In this document: one piece after another, positions 49,801-57,854 of the stretch | Position numbering within the stretch: position 1 is the first letter of the stretch | Layout: each line of letters starts with the position of its first letter | Assembly: GCF_003583765.1 (NCBI RefSeq) | Contig: NZ_QXQA01000001.1 | Span: 372,001-436,000 of the forward strand | Source of the DNA: Paenibacillus nanensis | Lineage (GTDB): Bacteria; Bacillota; Bacilli; Paenibacillales; Paenibacillaceae | Length of the DNA: 64,000 nt | Reading direction: 5' to 3' | Program-made: the position numbers and the translations under genes | Notes under the pieces: model-generated | What the model was told of the DNA's origin: nothing | Database searches by the model: none | The model's input: the letters and a program-made list of their open reading frames with translations, nothing else

Positions 49801-52514
49801 TGGCCGATCCGGAGGGATCGTTGGAGCAGAAGGAGAAGCTCAGAAACCAAGTCGCGGCGTGGCGGCAAAATCCGTTCGAGCCGCACCGTATTGCGCGGAT
49901 GCGGATCAGCGCTTATCAAAAAAATGTCGTGATGAAATACATCGACAATCTGCTTAGCTGGGGCGACCAGTTGTTCGCGCAGGATACGATGGAGTCGATT
50001 AACGAGGCGACGCAGCTTTATATTCTTGCTCACCATATTCTCGGCCCACGCCCGGAGAGCATGCCGCCGATTACAACAACGCCTTCGAAAAGCTACAGCG
50101 AGATTAAGCAGGAGCTGGATGAATTCTCGAACGTGCTCGTAGAAGCGCAAAACCGCTTCCCGTATGCAGCTGTTGAGGATTACCCGTCGGAAAACCATTT
50201 TAGCGCCGCCAACTTTAATGTCATTCATTCGTTATACTTTGGCATTCCAAGGAACGATAAGTTGCTTTCTTATTGGGACAAAGTGGAGGACCGGCTCAAT
50301 AAGATCCGCAGCTGTCTGAATATTGACGGAGTGGCGAGATCGCTGTCCCTGTTCGAAGCGCCGATTGATCCGGCCATTGCGGTTAAGGCCAAATCGGCAG
50401 GGCTTGATCTCGGTACGGTGCTAACGGATTCGCAGGCGGCGCCAAGCCATTACCGCTTCAGTTATCTTCTTCCGAAGGCGCTGGAATTGGTGCAAGAGGT
50501 GAAGTCTCTCGGCGGCCAATTATTATCCGCGCTTGAAAAGAAGGATTCCGAAGCGTTGTCCGTCTTGCGGGCGAAGCATGAGCCGGCCTTGCTGCAGCTC
50601 ATTCGCCAAATTAAACAAATGCAGATCGACGAGGCGAAGAACGCATTGGAGGGAATCGAGAGGACAAAAGCGGTTACGCAGTACCGGTATGATCATTACC
50701 GTTCTCTTGAATTTACGAATGTGTACGAAAAAGCTCATCTGGTTCTAACGGGCACGGCCGCGAATTATCAAACGCTCGGGCAGGTCGCCGAGCTTGCCGC
50801 GGCAATTGCGAGGGCTTTGCCTGACATCGACCTCGGGGTATCCGGCTGGGCGGGTTCGCCTGTCGTCAAAGCGAGATATGGCGGCAGTAATGCCGGCGCG
50901 GCGGTCGAGGCATTCAGCCGCTCGATGAATCTTCTTGCTTCCATTGCGAATACGTCCGCGTCTATGAGCGCCACAATGGGCGGGTATGCGCGGCGGTCTC
51001 AGGATTGGAAGCTGCAGGAGAACCTTGCAAGCCGCGAGCTTGCGCAAATTGAGAAGCAAATCGCGTCTCAGCAAATCCGAATTATGATCGCGGAGCGGGA
51101 ACTGAGCAATCACGAGCTGCAAATTCAAAACTCGCTGGAAGTCGAAAGCTTCCTAAGAGACAAATATACGAATGAAGACTTGTATCAATGGATGGTTTCT
51201 CAAATTTCGGGATTGTTCTTCAACGCTTACCAGCTGGCCTATCAGGCTGCTAAAAAAGCGGAGGCGGCTTACCGTTTCGAGCGGGGCATTACGACCTCCA
51301 ATTATATTCGGTTCGGGCATTGGGACAGCATGAAGAAAGGGCTGCTCTCCGGCGAGAGGCTGTACCTGGACCTGAAAAATTTGGAGCTCGCGTATCAGGA
51401 GCAGAATGCGAGGGAATACGAGCTGACGAAGCAAGTCTCGCTGCTGCATTTGGATCCGCTCGCCTTGCTCGCGCTCAAGACCACCGGCAAATGCGTCATC
51501 TCCTTGCCTGAGGCGCTGTTCGACATGGATCATCCGGGTCATTATATGAGGCGGATCAAAGGCGTTACGCTTACGATTCCATGCGTAACAGGCCCGTATA
51601 CCGGCGTGAACGGAAGGCTAACGCTGGAGTCGAGCAAGATCAGAACGAGCAAGCTGGCCGCGGGTTATGCGGAGCAGCGGGATGAGGATTTCTTAACGGA
51701 CTTTACCCAGGTAGAATCGATTGCCACAAGCACGGGGCAGAACGACAGCGGCTTGTTTGAATTGTCCTTCCGCGACGAACGGTATTTGCCGTTCGAAGGA
51801 GCCGGCGTAATCTCGCAGTGGCAGCTGGAGCTCCCTAAGGAAGCGAACGGATTTGATTTCGATACGATTTCCGATGTTATTCTTAAGATCATGTATACGG
51901 CCCGCGAAGGCGGAGACCTGCTCCGGAAGGCTGCCGTTCAAGCTGCGCAGCTGCCGGCGATGCCGCCGCAGGGCGTGGCGGCGCCTGCCGAGAAAGGCCC
52001 GGCGCAGTCTGAACTGCACCGCATGTTCAGCCTCAGACACGAGTTCGCGAATGAGTGGCGTCAATTTATGTATCCGCCAGCCGCTTCGCAGACTCAAGCA
52101 TGCCGAATCGTTATCAATCCGGAACGCTTCCCTTACCGTTACAGAGGGCGTACCTTAAAAATTGAACGCCTGCAAGTGTTTCTGCAGCTCAAAGAGGGAA
52201 TCGCTTATCCGAATGGAAAGGCTGAGCTTGAGCTTACATTCTATCCGGCGGGGTCAACGGCAGGCCAGAGCGTCATCCTGCACAGCGACGCCAATTATAT
52301 GGACGGCGTTCCGCAGGCATCGATTCCAATTGGCGGATCCGTTGTTACGTATGACAACGTGAATGACTCCAATCTTTGGACCTTTGAAGCGGCCGAATCG
52401 AAGATCGGCTTGCTGGACCCCTCGCTCGTTAAAACCAGCGTGAGCGGCGTGAAGCAGCTGAACCCCGATGCGATTGAAGATATGATCGTGTTGTGCCGCT
52501 ACAAAGCGGAATAA
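43893..52514 (+). CDS. Tc toxin TcA subunit with PA14 domain
   Basis: TcA-type pore/translocation subunit of 2873 residues. An N-terminal transthyretin-like beta domain (about 5-105, YKVYGQVQCNQKPFAKVTVQ) is followed by the VRP1-like shell region with DICECEECRSVYSPAAYLVD (about 504). An inserted PA14 domain lies at about 700-820 (SATYYSDQ, FAVQWEGLIVP, YTFQTSTEGSVRLWIDD). A neuraminidase-like region (about 1577, YHRTRKDNIWSPW), an alpha-helical channel segment (about 2190-2480) and the C-terminal TcB-binding domain (from about 2620) follow. It would form the bell-shaped pentamer that binds target cells and injects the TcC payload. ATG 43911 with GGGAG upstream is an alternative start. Confidence 0.93.
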   Translation: MMGVSGMSDQVQYKVYGQVQCNQKPFAKVTVQAFHLQFQDEVLLGTAVSDEQGNYQIVYAKSAEEPIHLQVRAGDSGRPLAASPTVFNAGALETIHLTATGVVEKSEWEQMEEALLPLLKKLKPHELKEREIEYLVGTTPYSTFQVTQWAAAYKSHQEVKKVSAACFFGLLRMGFAGNADQVASYRAEELTRALQEAANQQLIPALAEKELEGVVSALKKREREQLKAAARDYNSADEIIFVSLLKDWTDNKSILLQEIRKLKRDGETFIQTLVRQEASDWVSFLEGCVSHGLELPAAPGEQSKEEQLAFIADQLLYRIEKQYTNAFISYRLKQQGVNRLKQGPSVLDRLADFFEQAEDFDLKTSVIDDLFKERKSLKMTPDAAEQEELTSRLKAFQRVAQVAPRFAHFSALIQEGYDSAYQISSVSQPAFVQKFKDTLGEAQAQQIYANAEHLTATMTHLITSMRQAVQDATPAIMREKEEQSASALAAGNLPDWASLFGRLDICECEECRSVYSPAAYLVDLLQFLNPKEASPYASKRPIEVLLARRPDIERLKLTCENTNTTLPYIDLVNEVLESYIVLGRPVENNTSEAITSEALDVNREYNDGFSEDIFNQAYALLKDAIFPFELPFDRHLESIRAYLKQLHTSRYDLMELFPNSSLAVDRAGEYVGMSSKDVKIWLDGEGLHPLEYFGYTMYAPGLSATYYSDQSMGSAINYRYDATPTFYWSGEKLPVPRGFAVQWEGLIVPNKTDYYTFQTSTEGSVRLWIDDELIIDAWTPHRLAMHTSAYPFFFEEGKSYSFRIAYADTSTTPRFGLTWSYKFVNGAEPEAHNFKMRISPEVNLQYVPYFLRKTDLSYEELLELLSLRYINPDPLAPEVKLVVYGNENNMNDRNLIGLEQLNYAPLGRMHRFIRLWRKLGISMQELDKLLLRFGNTPTMFLVSYVEMKKLQQKLQGSYTVSELLSLWFRMDTEGNPSHYHSIYLNKSLFNPPDADFELTADHNELAGKDLLLYSKKPILQAALRITEAELLAILEDANLPVSSAKLNLLNVTTLYRYVFLARALKCSISDLIAYKLLFNLNPFAAPTNTLKFIDLLQTLKDSSFPWDTIKYLYFNDAKPATVNRVDQLIAGLRKKLTAGFEQIVSDSQVSEEEQNEQKRLLIIHALSEAFQITVPLTAWFIESELHSSGADTQLRMIRDFEQPEGLAFALSIRKLDKVAQLLQNFQLNDQEVQLIVANKDVFGQLDWNSFTAAGKPAAAQIRTWFQQWLRLAEYARLKQSLIPTQQTWFDLFQEARRTGATLSTGLDKLSSLTGWDRKDLEIICGASCLNLNLQALLATPSLLMIESVMTRVKQIGLSVEQLSAWMQSKLTAELSKTVKSTVKARLDDQTWQQSASVIEDELRRKQRAALVAYVKINKMNASSEADLYDHFLIDVEMGACMKTSRIKQAIASVQLFVQRCLLNLESEVPPIVIDAKKWEWMKNYRLWEANRKVFLYPENWIEPELRDDKTPFFKKVESELLQNEMTEENAENALRGYLEMMDEVAHLDIMGMDELVTDTERTLHVFGRTESVPHIYYHRTRKDNIWSPWVKLDAEIQGNHFIPVVFNRRLYLFWPVFEKTAPPGNNIPTQDQQGSTPKERFTLKLAWSEYRKQKWSKKKMSTLQVNLPEITYGVDEQQEKLWYGFRAVPFSDKIRFDIGLGLSQTTWDVTNYHYRHLGLLWFDINENFTYAYDNSVYTRSSAVSVRQLGMQLASLNDKQALTYFYSAEPASSSRSMTFLGTSQSGFRLTARPDDMWFFYAHQYRKPSFFYQDSLRTYLAEHRADWGNGDPNLQFTAHYHPFIMSFMHALNMGGIDSLFSKYIQTSENTTAFQTNYQPTANVYPVYPRENVDFEYGSAYGVYNWELFFHVPLMVADRLSKEQRFEEAKRWFHYIFNPTSHDFDNIPTPWNFKPFRDNPYAHAQIWDLLLLLADPEGSLEQKEKLRNQVAAWRQNPFEPHRIARMRISAYQKNVVMKYIDNLLSWGDQLFAQDTMESINEATQLYILAHHILGPRPESMPPITTTPSKSYSEIKQELDEFSNVLVEAQNRFPYAAVEDYPSENHFSAANFNVIHSLYFGIPRNDKLLSYWDKVEDRLNKIRSCLNIDGVARSLSLFEAPIDPAIAVKAKSAGLDLGTVLTDSQAAPSHYRFSYLLPKALELVQEVKSLGGQLLSALEKKDSEALSVLRAKHEPALLQLIRQIKQMQIDEAKNALEGIERTKAVTQYRYDHYRSLEFTNVYEKAHLVLTGTAANYQTLGQVAELAAAIARALPDIDLGVSGWAGSPVVKARYGGSNAGAAVEAFSRSMNLLASIANTSASMSATMGGYARRSQDWKLQENLASRELAQIEKQIASQQIRIMIAERELSNHELQIQNSLEVESFLRDKYTNEDLYQWMVSQISGLFFNAYQLAYQAAKKAEAAYRFERGITTSNYIRFGHWDSMKKGLLSGERLYLDLKNLELAYQEQNAREYELTKQVSLLHLDPLALLALKTTGKCVISLPEALFDMDHPGHYMRRIKGVTLTIPCVTGPYTGVNGRLTLESSKIRTSKLAAGYAEQRDEDFLTDFTQVESIATSTGQNDSGLFELSFRDERYLPFEGAGVISQWQLELPKEANGFDFDTISDVILKIMYTAREGGDLLRKAAVQAAQLPAMPPQGVAAPAEKGPAQSELHRMFSLRHEFANEWRQFMYPPAASQTQACRIVINPERFPYRYRGRTLKIERLQVFLQLKEGIAYPNGKAELELTFYPAGSTAGQSVILHSDANYMDGVPQASIPIGGSVVTYDNVNDSNLWTFEAAESKIGLLDPSLVKTSVSGVKQLNPDAIEDMIVLCRYKAE

Positions 52515-52524
52515 TAGGAGAAGG

Positions 52525-52557
52525 AAACGGCCATCCCCGACGGGTGGCCGTTTTTTT
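52525..52557 (+). terminator. Intrinsic terminator of the Tc operon
   Basis: AAACGGCCA at 52525-52533 pairs with TGGCCGTTT at 52545-52553, followed by T. It closes the two-gene toxin operon. Confidence 0.9.
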
Positions 52558-52596
52558 CGCAGAATCCGTAAACAACGGTTAGAATAAAATTGTACC

Positions 52597-52626
52597 TTGA
52601 GTTCTCCAGTCGGCCGTAGGTATACT
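52597..52626 (+). promoter_or_regulatory. Promoter of the GNAT gene
   Basis: TTGAGT (52597-52602), an 18-bp spacer, and TATACT (52621-52626). It lies upstream of ATG 52678 and rules out longer upstream starts. Confidence 0.6.
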
Positions 52627-52677
52627 CGTTACGATAAGTTGGTAATGCAGTCCGTACAAGAGAAGGAGAAGCAGCAC

Positions 52678-53250
52678 ATGATCAAGGAATTAGCCGCAAT
52701 GCGTCTAGAAACTGAACGCCTTGTGATCCGCCCGTACATAGAAAGCGATTTGATGGAGTCGTTTACATTCATGCAGGATTCGGAGTTATTCACTTATATG
52801 CATATGGGCGTATTGCCGTTCGAGGAATACAAAGGTTTGTTCCAATGGCTGATGGAAAGCTACAGCACGCCTTTCCAACAGCCATTCAAATACTCGTTCG
52901 CCATCCGAAGCCAAACAACGGGGGCGTTCATCGGCTGGTGCGGCGTAGGAACGCTTGATTTCAGCAAGCCGGATAAGGAATTGTATTATATGATCGGGCG
53001 CGATTATTGGGGACTAGGCTATGCGACCGAAGCGGCTTCCGCTTTAACGGCTTTCGCATTCGACGTGATCGGGCTGGACCGGTTATATGCGAAAGCGGAC
53101 CCGAGAAATCATGCGTCCCTGAGAGTCTTCGAGAAGCTGGGCTTTATGTTCGACCGCGTTCTGGAAGGGCTGACAGGCGACGATGAGGATTGCAACGGCG
53201 AGAGGATGTACGTGCTGACGAAGGCTCGGTTTGATGAGCGGCGCGTCTAA
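52678..53250 (+). CDS. GNAT-family N-acetyltransferase (RimJ/RimL-like)
   Basis: Acetyl-CoA-dependent acetyltransferase of 190 residues. It begins with MRLETERLVIRPY, the usual RimJ/L-type opening. The acetyl-CoA pyrophosphate loop is in YWGLGYATEAASAL, and the final core segment is RNHASLRVFEKLGF. Substrates of this branch include ribosomal protein N-termini and small molecules; the specific one is unknown. ATG 52678 has AAGGAG nine bases upstream. It is followed 20 bp later by a P-loop kinase-like gene on the same transcript. Confidence 0.9.
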   Translation: MIKELAAMRLETERLVIRPYIESDLMESFTFMQDSELFTYMHMGVLPFEEYKGLFQWLMESYSTPFQQPFKYSFAIRSQTTGAFIGWCGVGTLDFSKPDKELYYMIGRDYWGLGYATEAASALTAFAFDVIGLDRLYAKADPRNHASLRVFEKLGFMFDRVLEGLTGDDEDCNGERMYVLTKARFDERRV

Positions 53251-53270
53251 ATAACGAAAGGGGAAGCGTC

Positions 53271-53813
53271 ATGCGGGAGCCCAAATTATTTGTCATTACC
53301 GGCATTATGGCAAGCGGCAAATCGACGGTCGCGCAGCTGCTTGCCGAACGGTTTGAGAGGTCAGTGCATCTTCGGGGGGACGTCTTTCGAAGGATGATCG
53401 TCAATGACAGAAGAGAAGTTCATCCTGACGCCGCGGAGGAAGAGCTGGATCAGCTCCGGCTTCGCTATCGATTGGCTGTCCAAGCTGCAGATACGTATGG
53501 GGAAGAAGGATATACGGTCGTTCTTCAGGATGTCATTGTCGGCCGGGTATTAAATGATTTTGTAGCGCTTATCCAAAACCGTCCCTTCTACCTCGTCGTA
53601 TTGTGCCCGGATGCGCAGACCGTTGCGGAACGGGAGGCGGGCCGTCACAAAAAGGGATACGGCTTATGGAGCGTAGCCCAATTAGACCATGTGCTGCGTC
53701 ACGAAACGCCGGCTATCGGGATGTGGCTGGACACGTCTCGATTAACGCCGGAGGAGACGGTCGACGCGATACTCAAACGAGCGGAGGGCGAAGCGCTAAT
53801 ACGAAACGATTAG
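53271..53813 (+). CDS. P-loop kinase-like protein (AAA/zeta-toxin/chloramphenicol phosphotransferase type)
   Basis: Small ATP-binding protein of 180 residues. The Walker A GIMASGKST is at residues 11-19. After LRGDVFRRMIV, the conserved Asp lies where small-molecule kinases bind substrate. The lid-like region has Arg residues in AEREAGRHKKGYG. It resembles the AAA_33/Cpt group that phosphorylates nucleosides, antibiotics or similar small molecules; the substrate is unknown. AAAGGGGAAG precedes ATG 53271. Confidence 0.82.
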   Translation: MREPKLFVITGIMASGKSTVAQLLAERFERSVHLRGDVFRRMIVNDRREVHPDAAEEELDQLRLRYRLAVQAADTYGEEGYTVVLQDVIVGRVLNDFVALIQNRPFYLVVLCPDAQTVAEREAGRHKKGYGLWSVAQLDHVLRHETPAIGMWLDTSRLTPEETVDAILKRAEGEALIRND

Positions 53814-53838
53814 GGTACCTGGAGGTACCCTTTTCTCT
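53813..53838 (+). terminator. Terminator between convergent genes
   Basis: GGGTACC at 53813-53819 and GGTACCC at 53824-53830, a four-base loop, followed by TTTTCTCTT. It lies between the kinase-like gene and the convergent SDR gene. Confidence 0.75.
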
Positions 53839-53840
53839 TG

Positions 53841-54731
53841 CTATTGGCCAAAATATTCGCCGCCGTCGACATGAAGGGTTTGCCCGACCACATAGGAAGA
53901 ATCGTCTGTCGCCAAGAAGAGGTAGGCGGGAGCGAGCTCCGCGGGCTGAGCGGTCCGTTTCATCGGAGTGCTGTAGCCGTATGTGGTATAAATCGAAGGG
54001 GGAAAGGCTGATGGAATGAGAGGGGTCCAGGTTCTGCCCGGCGCAACCGAATTGACCCGGATTCCTCTGGCAATAAGAGATGCGGCTAAGGCGCGGGTGA
54101 AAGAGGTAACGGCTCCTTTGCTGGAGGAATAATCGATGATACCGGGATAGCCCTCGACGGCCGCTATGGAGCTCGTGTTAATAATGGCGCTCCCCGGCCT
54201 TAAATACGGAACAACGGATTTGGCCATATAGAAATAGGAGAACACATTCGTTCGGAATGTGCGTTCAAGCTGTTCGGCGGTTACTTCTTCTATGTTGTAA
54301 TGAAAAAACTGTGTCCCGGCATTATTGATCAAAATATCGATACGGCCATATTCGGCTATTGTCCGCGCGACAGCCTCTCGGCAAAAGGGCTCATAACCGA
54401 GATCTCCGGCTATCGCCAGACATCTGCGCCCGAGCTGCCGTATGCGTTCCTGCGTCTCCGCCGCGTCCCCATGCTCATTAAGATAGACGATGGCGATATC
54501 GGCGCCTTCTTTGGCGAATAAGTAGGCGATTGCGCGGCCAATCCCGCTGTCCCCGCCGGTAATAACGGCAACCTTGCCTTGCAGCTTGCCGCTTCCGGTT
54601 TGACCGGGCTTCTCCGAAAGGGGCCTTGGGATCATAACCGATTCGATGCCGGGCAGCCCGGGTTGATACTGAGGCGGAAATTCGACCGGAATCGTATCGC
54701 ATTTGGTTTGTTGTCCGTAATTCGGTTGCAC
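53841..54731 (-). CDS. Short-chain dehydrogenase/reductase (YhdF/YghA-like)
   Basis: NAD(P)-dependent SDR of 296 residues with the N-terminal extension typical of the YhdF/general stress group (FPPQYQPGLPGIESVMIPRP). The cofactor motif is TGGDSGIGRAIA, followed by NNAG (as INNAGTQ). The catalytic Ser lies in INTSS and the Tyr/Lys pair in YSSSKGA. The usual 'GPIWTPLIP' appears here as GRTWTPLIPS. The substrate is unknown; members are often stress-induced. The start is GTG 54731, preceded by GGAGGAAC. Confidence 0.9.
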   Translation of the reverse strand: MQPNYGQQTKCDTIPVEFPPQYQPGLPGIESVMIPRPLSEKPGQTGSGKLQGKVAVITGGDSGIGRAIAYLFAKEGADIAIVYLNEHGDAAETQERIRQLGRRCLAIAGDLGYEPFCREAVARTIAEYGRIDILINNAGTQFFHYNIEEVTAEQLERTFRTNVFSYFYMAKSVVPYLRPGSAIINTSSIAAVEGYPGIIDYSSSKGAVTSFTRALAASLIARGIRVNSVAPGRTWTPLIPSAFPPSIYTTYGYSTPMKRTAQPAELAPAYLFLATDDSSYVVGQTLHVDGGEYFGQ

Positions 54732-54811
54732 TTGAGTTCCTCCATGATTTTAATTATTATACAGATTATTCCACGGAGGAGGATGGGTTCCCTTAGAGCT
54801 GGGGGCTTTTT

Positions 54812-55438
54812 CTACTCGCCGATGAACCCCTTCCAGAATACGCGCATAATGCTGGAGGCGGCCTCTTCAACGTCTGCGAAAAGGGAGGCGCCGTCGGCTT
54901 GCCTATAATTCCCCACTTTCACTAACGCAATATAGGAATGCGCCGCGAATTTTGCGTGGATGCGCGGGATTTCCCCTTTTTCTATCGCTTCCAGAAACGC
55001 TTGTTCAATACTGACGAACATATTTTCCTCGGCCGCTTTAATTTCATGAACTTGATCGCCGCTCAGCGACGTCCGGGATTCCCTCATAAATCCGTCCATG
55101 TCAATCGTCATCGTTGCCCGCAAATGGGCGACGGTCACATCCATAAGGCGTTCATATAAGGGCTTGTCCGCTCCTAACATCTCGTTAATCCGCTCCCGTA
55201 TCCGAACCATTAACGCGACGATCGATTCTTTGAACAGCTCCGCTTTTGACTCGAAATAATAGTAGACGCTTGCTTTTGTCACCTGGGCGTTATGGGCGAT
55301 GTCGTCAATCGAGACGACCTGATAGCCGTTATTAATAAAAAGGCCGATTGCCGTCTGCAGGATGACTTCCTTCGTTGACTTGCCGTTTTCCGCCGCTTTC
55401 GGCCGGCCGGGCATCCGCTTGCCTGATTGTTTGGCCAT
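54812..55438 (-). CDS. TetR-family regulator, divergent from MMPL transporter
   Basis: Repressor of 208 residues. The N-terminal HTH covers about 20-65: TKEVILQTAIGLFINNGYQV, then IDDIAHNAQVTKASVYYYFE. The C-terminal helical ligand domain is variable. ATG 55438 follows AGGAGG at six bases. It is divergent from the MMPL transporter gene, 111 bp apart, the classic layout for a repressor of a drug or lipid exporter. The likely operator includes TTAACCAACCGGT inside the spacer of the transporter promoter. Confidence 0.9.
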   Translation of the reverse strand: MAKQSGKRMPGRPKAAENGKSTKEVILQTAIGLFINNGYQVVSIDDIAHNAQVTKASVYYYFESKAELFKESIVALMVRIRERINEMLGADKPLYERLMDVTVAHLRATMTIDMDGFMRESRTSLSGDQVHEIKAAEENMFVSIEQAFLEAIEKGEIPRIHAKFAAHSYIALVKVGNYRQADGASLFADVEEAASSIMRVFWKGFIGE

Positions 55439-55466
55439 CTTGATTCCTCCTTGCAAAAAACGCGCT

Positions 55467-55495
55467 TTGAAAATTAACCAACCGGTATATATAAT
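55467..55495 (+). promoter_or_regulatory. Promoter of the MMPL transporter gene
   Basis: TTGAAA (55467-55472), a 17-bp spacer, and a perfect TATAAT (55490-55495). The spacer contains TTAACCAACCGGT, which may be the TetR-type regulator's site. Confidence 0.65.
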
Positions 55496-55549
55496 TATTT
55501 TAGATAAAAAAGAGACAAAAAACAATTCCAAAGGAAATGGGGAAACAGG

Positions 55550-57781
55550 ATGCGGGATTTTCTTGTTCAGGCCGTAGGGGCAGCTTCAAGCCGAAAAGGG
55601 AGGTGGGCAACGCTTGCGATATGGATTCTGCTCGCGGGCGTTCTTTCCGCGGTTCTTCCGAGCGTCAACAGTGTAACCAACAATGGCGCCGCGAACTTGC
55701 CGGATAATGTCATGTCCGTGCAGGCGGAGCAGATCGCCAAGGAGCAATTTCCGAACGATACGGGAACGCCGCTGCTTCTTGTATGGTATCGCGGGGAGGG
55801 ACTGATCGATCAGGACTATCAGCTCGTATCGGAGCTGTATCGGCATCTGGATCAAAACCCGTTGTCGGCGCAATCCTTTATCCCGCCGCTCGGAGGCGTT
55901 CCCGTTCAAGCCTTGCAGGCGTCCGCCTCTGAGGATGGGACATCGATTGTAACGCCAGTGTTTATGGATAAAACAGCCACTACAGACGAGCTGACGGAAA
56001 ATCTGGAGGAGCTCAAGCGCCGCCTAATCGAGCGGGGCTCGGCGGAGCTGTTCGACAGAGATACGGGCGAAGCCGGCCTGCATGTCCGGTTCACGGGGCC
56101 CGCGGGCATCGCGACGGATGCGGCGGCGCTGTTTACGAAAGCGGATGTGACGCTGCTTATTTCGACGGTTCTCCTGGTCTTGATTTTGTTAATTTTATTA
56201 TACCGTTCGCCGATATTGGCTATTGTGCCGCTGATCGGAGTAGGATTTGCCTATGGCGTGACCGGACCTATTCTCGGACTATTGGCGGAGAAGGGCATCA
56301 TCGTAGTGGATTCGCAGGCCGTCTCCATCATGACGGTGCTGTTGTTCGGAGCGGGCACGGATTATTGTTTATTTTTAGTTTCAAAATATAGGGAATACTT
56401 GCTGGAGGAAGCGGATAAATATAAGGCGCTGCAGTCGGCGGTCCGGCATTCCGGCGGCGCCATACTGGTTAGCGCGATAACGGTTGTATTGAGCTTGAGC
56501 GCGCTTCTGCTGGCCCGATACGGCTCCTTCCACCGGTTTGCGGTCCCTTTCAGTCTGGTGATTCTCATTATGGGTATTGCCGCATTAACGTTGCTGCCGG
56601 CGTTGCTCGCGATATTCGGCAGAGTGTCCTTTTTCCCTTTTATCCCGAGGACGGAAGGCATGCTTGCCGCTTTGGAGGCGAAAAAAGGGAGGAAGCTGCG
56701 GAGACGGCAAGCGCACAGCAAATTCAACCGGCAGCTTGGCCGCTTCGTAGTAGGCAAGCCTTGGACGGTCATCATTTTGAGCGTCGTTCTGCTAGGCGGG
56801 CTCGCCTTGTTCTCGCCGAGAATTCAATACACGCAAAATCTGCTCGAATCCTTCCCGGAGGATATGCCGTCGAGAGAAGGGTTCACGATCATGTCCGAGC
56901 ATTTCACGCCTGGCGAGCTGGCTCCGGTTCAGGTTATTGTCGATACGGAAGGGAAAGAGCTGGATTTGCAGGAGAAGCTGAGCGGCCTGCCGCTCGTGGA
57001 CCATGTCGCTGAGCCAAGGCAGGGCCAGGAGGATGCGGGCATTTTATCTTATGATCTGGTGCTTGCGAACAATCCTTACGACGCGGAATCGATCGAATGG
57101 ATGCCGGTTCTGAAACAGAAGGTGTCGGAGGCATTAACCGATGCGGGAATCAATCCCGGCAACTATTGGATTGGCGGGGAGACTTCGAAGCTGTACGATA
57201 CCGAAATGACGACAGACCGCGATATGAAGCTGATCATCCCTGTAGTCATTGTTATGATCGCTGTTCTGCTCTTGATTTATTTGCGCTCGATTACGGCTAT
57301 GATCTATCTTATAATTACCGTATTGCTTTCCTATTTCTCCGCTCTGGGAGCAGGCTGGCTCCTTATTCACTATGGACTGGACATGCCGGCGATCTCGGGG
57401 CTCATCCCGTTATACGCTTTTGTTTTCTTAGTGGCACTCGGAGAGGATTACAACATATTTATGATATCGAGCATATGGAAAAACAGGCGCACCCAGCCGC
57501 ATCGCCAAGCGATCGCAAACGGCGTCAGCGAAACAAGCAGCGTCATCACGTCGGCCGGCCTTATTCTAGCCGGAACCTTTGCGGTGCTTGCGACGCTGCC
57601 GATCCAAGTGCTCGTGCAATTCGGCATTGTCACGGCAATCGGGGTTCTTCTGGACACCTTTGTCGTCCGTCCGCTGCTTGTTCCCGCAATTACAGCGGTG
57701 TTAGGGCGCTATGCGTTTTGGCCGGGCAAACTGTGGAAGCAAGAAGAAGAGGAAAGCCGGAAACAACAACAAACAGAATAG
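55550..57781 (+). CDS. MMPL/RND-family membrane transporter
   Basis: Transporter of 743 residues with two repeats, each of one TM helix, a large extracytoplasmic domain, and a bundle of five TM helices. The first repeat has KGRWATLAIWILLAGVLSAV and GAGTDYCLFLVSKYREYL; the second has VALGEDYNIFMISSIWKN. The GTDY and GEDYN motifs carry the acidic residues used for proton coupling. Family members export lipids, antibiotics or other hydrophobic compounds (MmpL, YdfJ). AAAGGAAATGGGG precedes the ATG. It is probably repressed by the divergent TetR. Confidence 0.92.
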   Translation: MRDFLVQAVGAASSRKGRWATLAIWILLAGVLSAVLPSVNSVTNNGAANLPDNVMSVQAEQIAKEQFPNDTGTPLLLVWYRGEGLIDQDYQLVSELYRHLDQNPLSAQSFIPPLGGVPVQALQASASEDGTSIVTPVFMDKTATTDELTENLEELKRRLIERGSAELFDRDTGEAGLHVRFTGPAGIATDAAALFTKADVTLLISTVLLVLILLILLYRSPILAIVPLIGVGFAYGVTGPILGLLAEKGIIVVDSQAVSIMTVLLFGAGTDYCLFLVSKYREYLLEEADKYKALQSAVRHSGGAILVSAITVVLSLSALLLARYGSFHRFAVPFSLVILIMGIAALTLLPALLAIFGRVSFFPFIPRTEGMLAALEAKKGRKLRRRQAHSKFNRQLGRFVVGKPWTVIILSVVLLGGLALFSPRIQYTQNLLESFPEDMPSREGFTIMSEHFTPGELAPVQVIVDTEGKELDLQEKLSGLPLVDHVAEPRQGQEDAGILSYDLVLANNPYDAESIEWMPVLKQKVSEALTDAGINPGNYWIGGETSKLYDTEMTTDRDMKLIIPVVIVMIAVLLLIYLRSITAMIYLIITVLLSYFSALGAGWLLIHYGLDMPAISGLIPLYAFVFLVALGEDYNIFMISSIWKNRRTQPHRQAIANGVSETSSVITSAGLILAGTFAVLATLPIQVLVQFGIVTAIGVLLDTFVVRPLLVPAITAVLGRYAFWPGKLWKQEEEESRKQQQTE

Positions 57782-57795
57782 AAGCAGGAGACAAG

Positions 57796-57832
57796 AGCAG
57801 CTTTAGAGCCTTTCGCTCTAGAGCTGCTTTTG
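57796..57832 (+). terminator. Intrinsic terminator after MMPL gene
   Basis: AGCAGCTTTAGAGC at 57796-57809 pairs with GCTCTAGAGCTGCT around a five-base loop with one internal mismatch, followed by TTTT. Confidence 0.85.
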
Positions 57833-57854
57833 AATGGAAGGAGAGTATGGAACC

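Noticed and set aside
49227..50228. 333-codon minus-strand ORF
   Set aside because: Antisense shadow of the TcA gene with Arg/Ile/Val-rich composition typical of reverse frames.
52678..53813. Acetyltransferase or P-loop protein as immunity factor for the Tc payload
   Set aside because: They are separated from the toxin operon by a terminator, have their own promoter, and belong to ordinary enzyme families.
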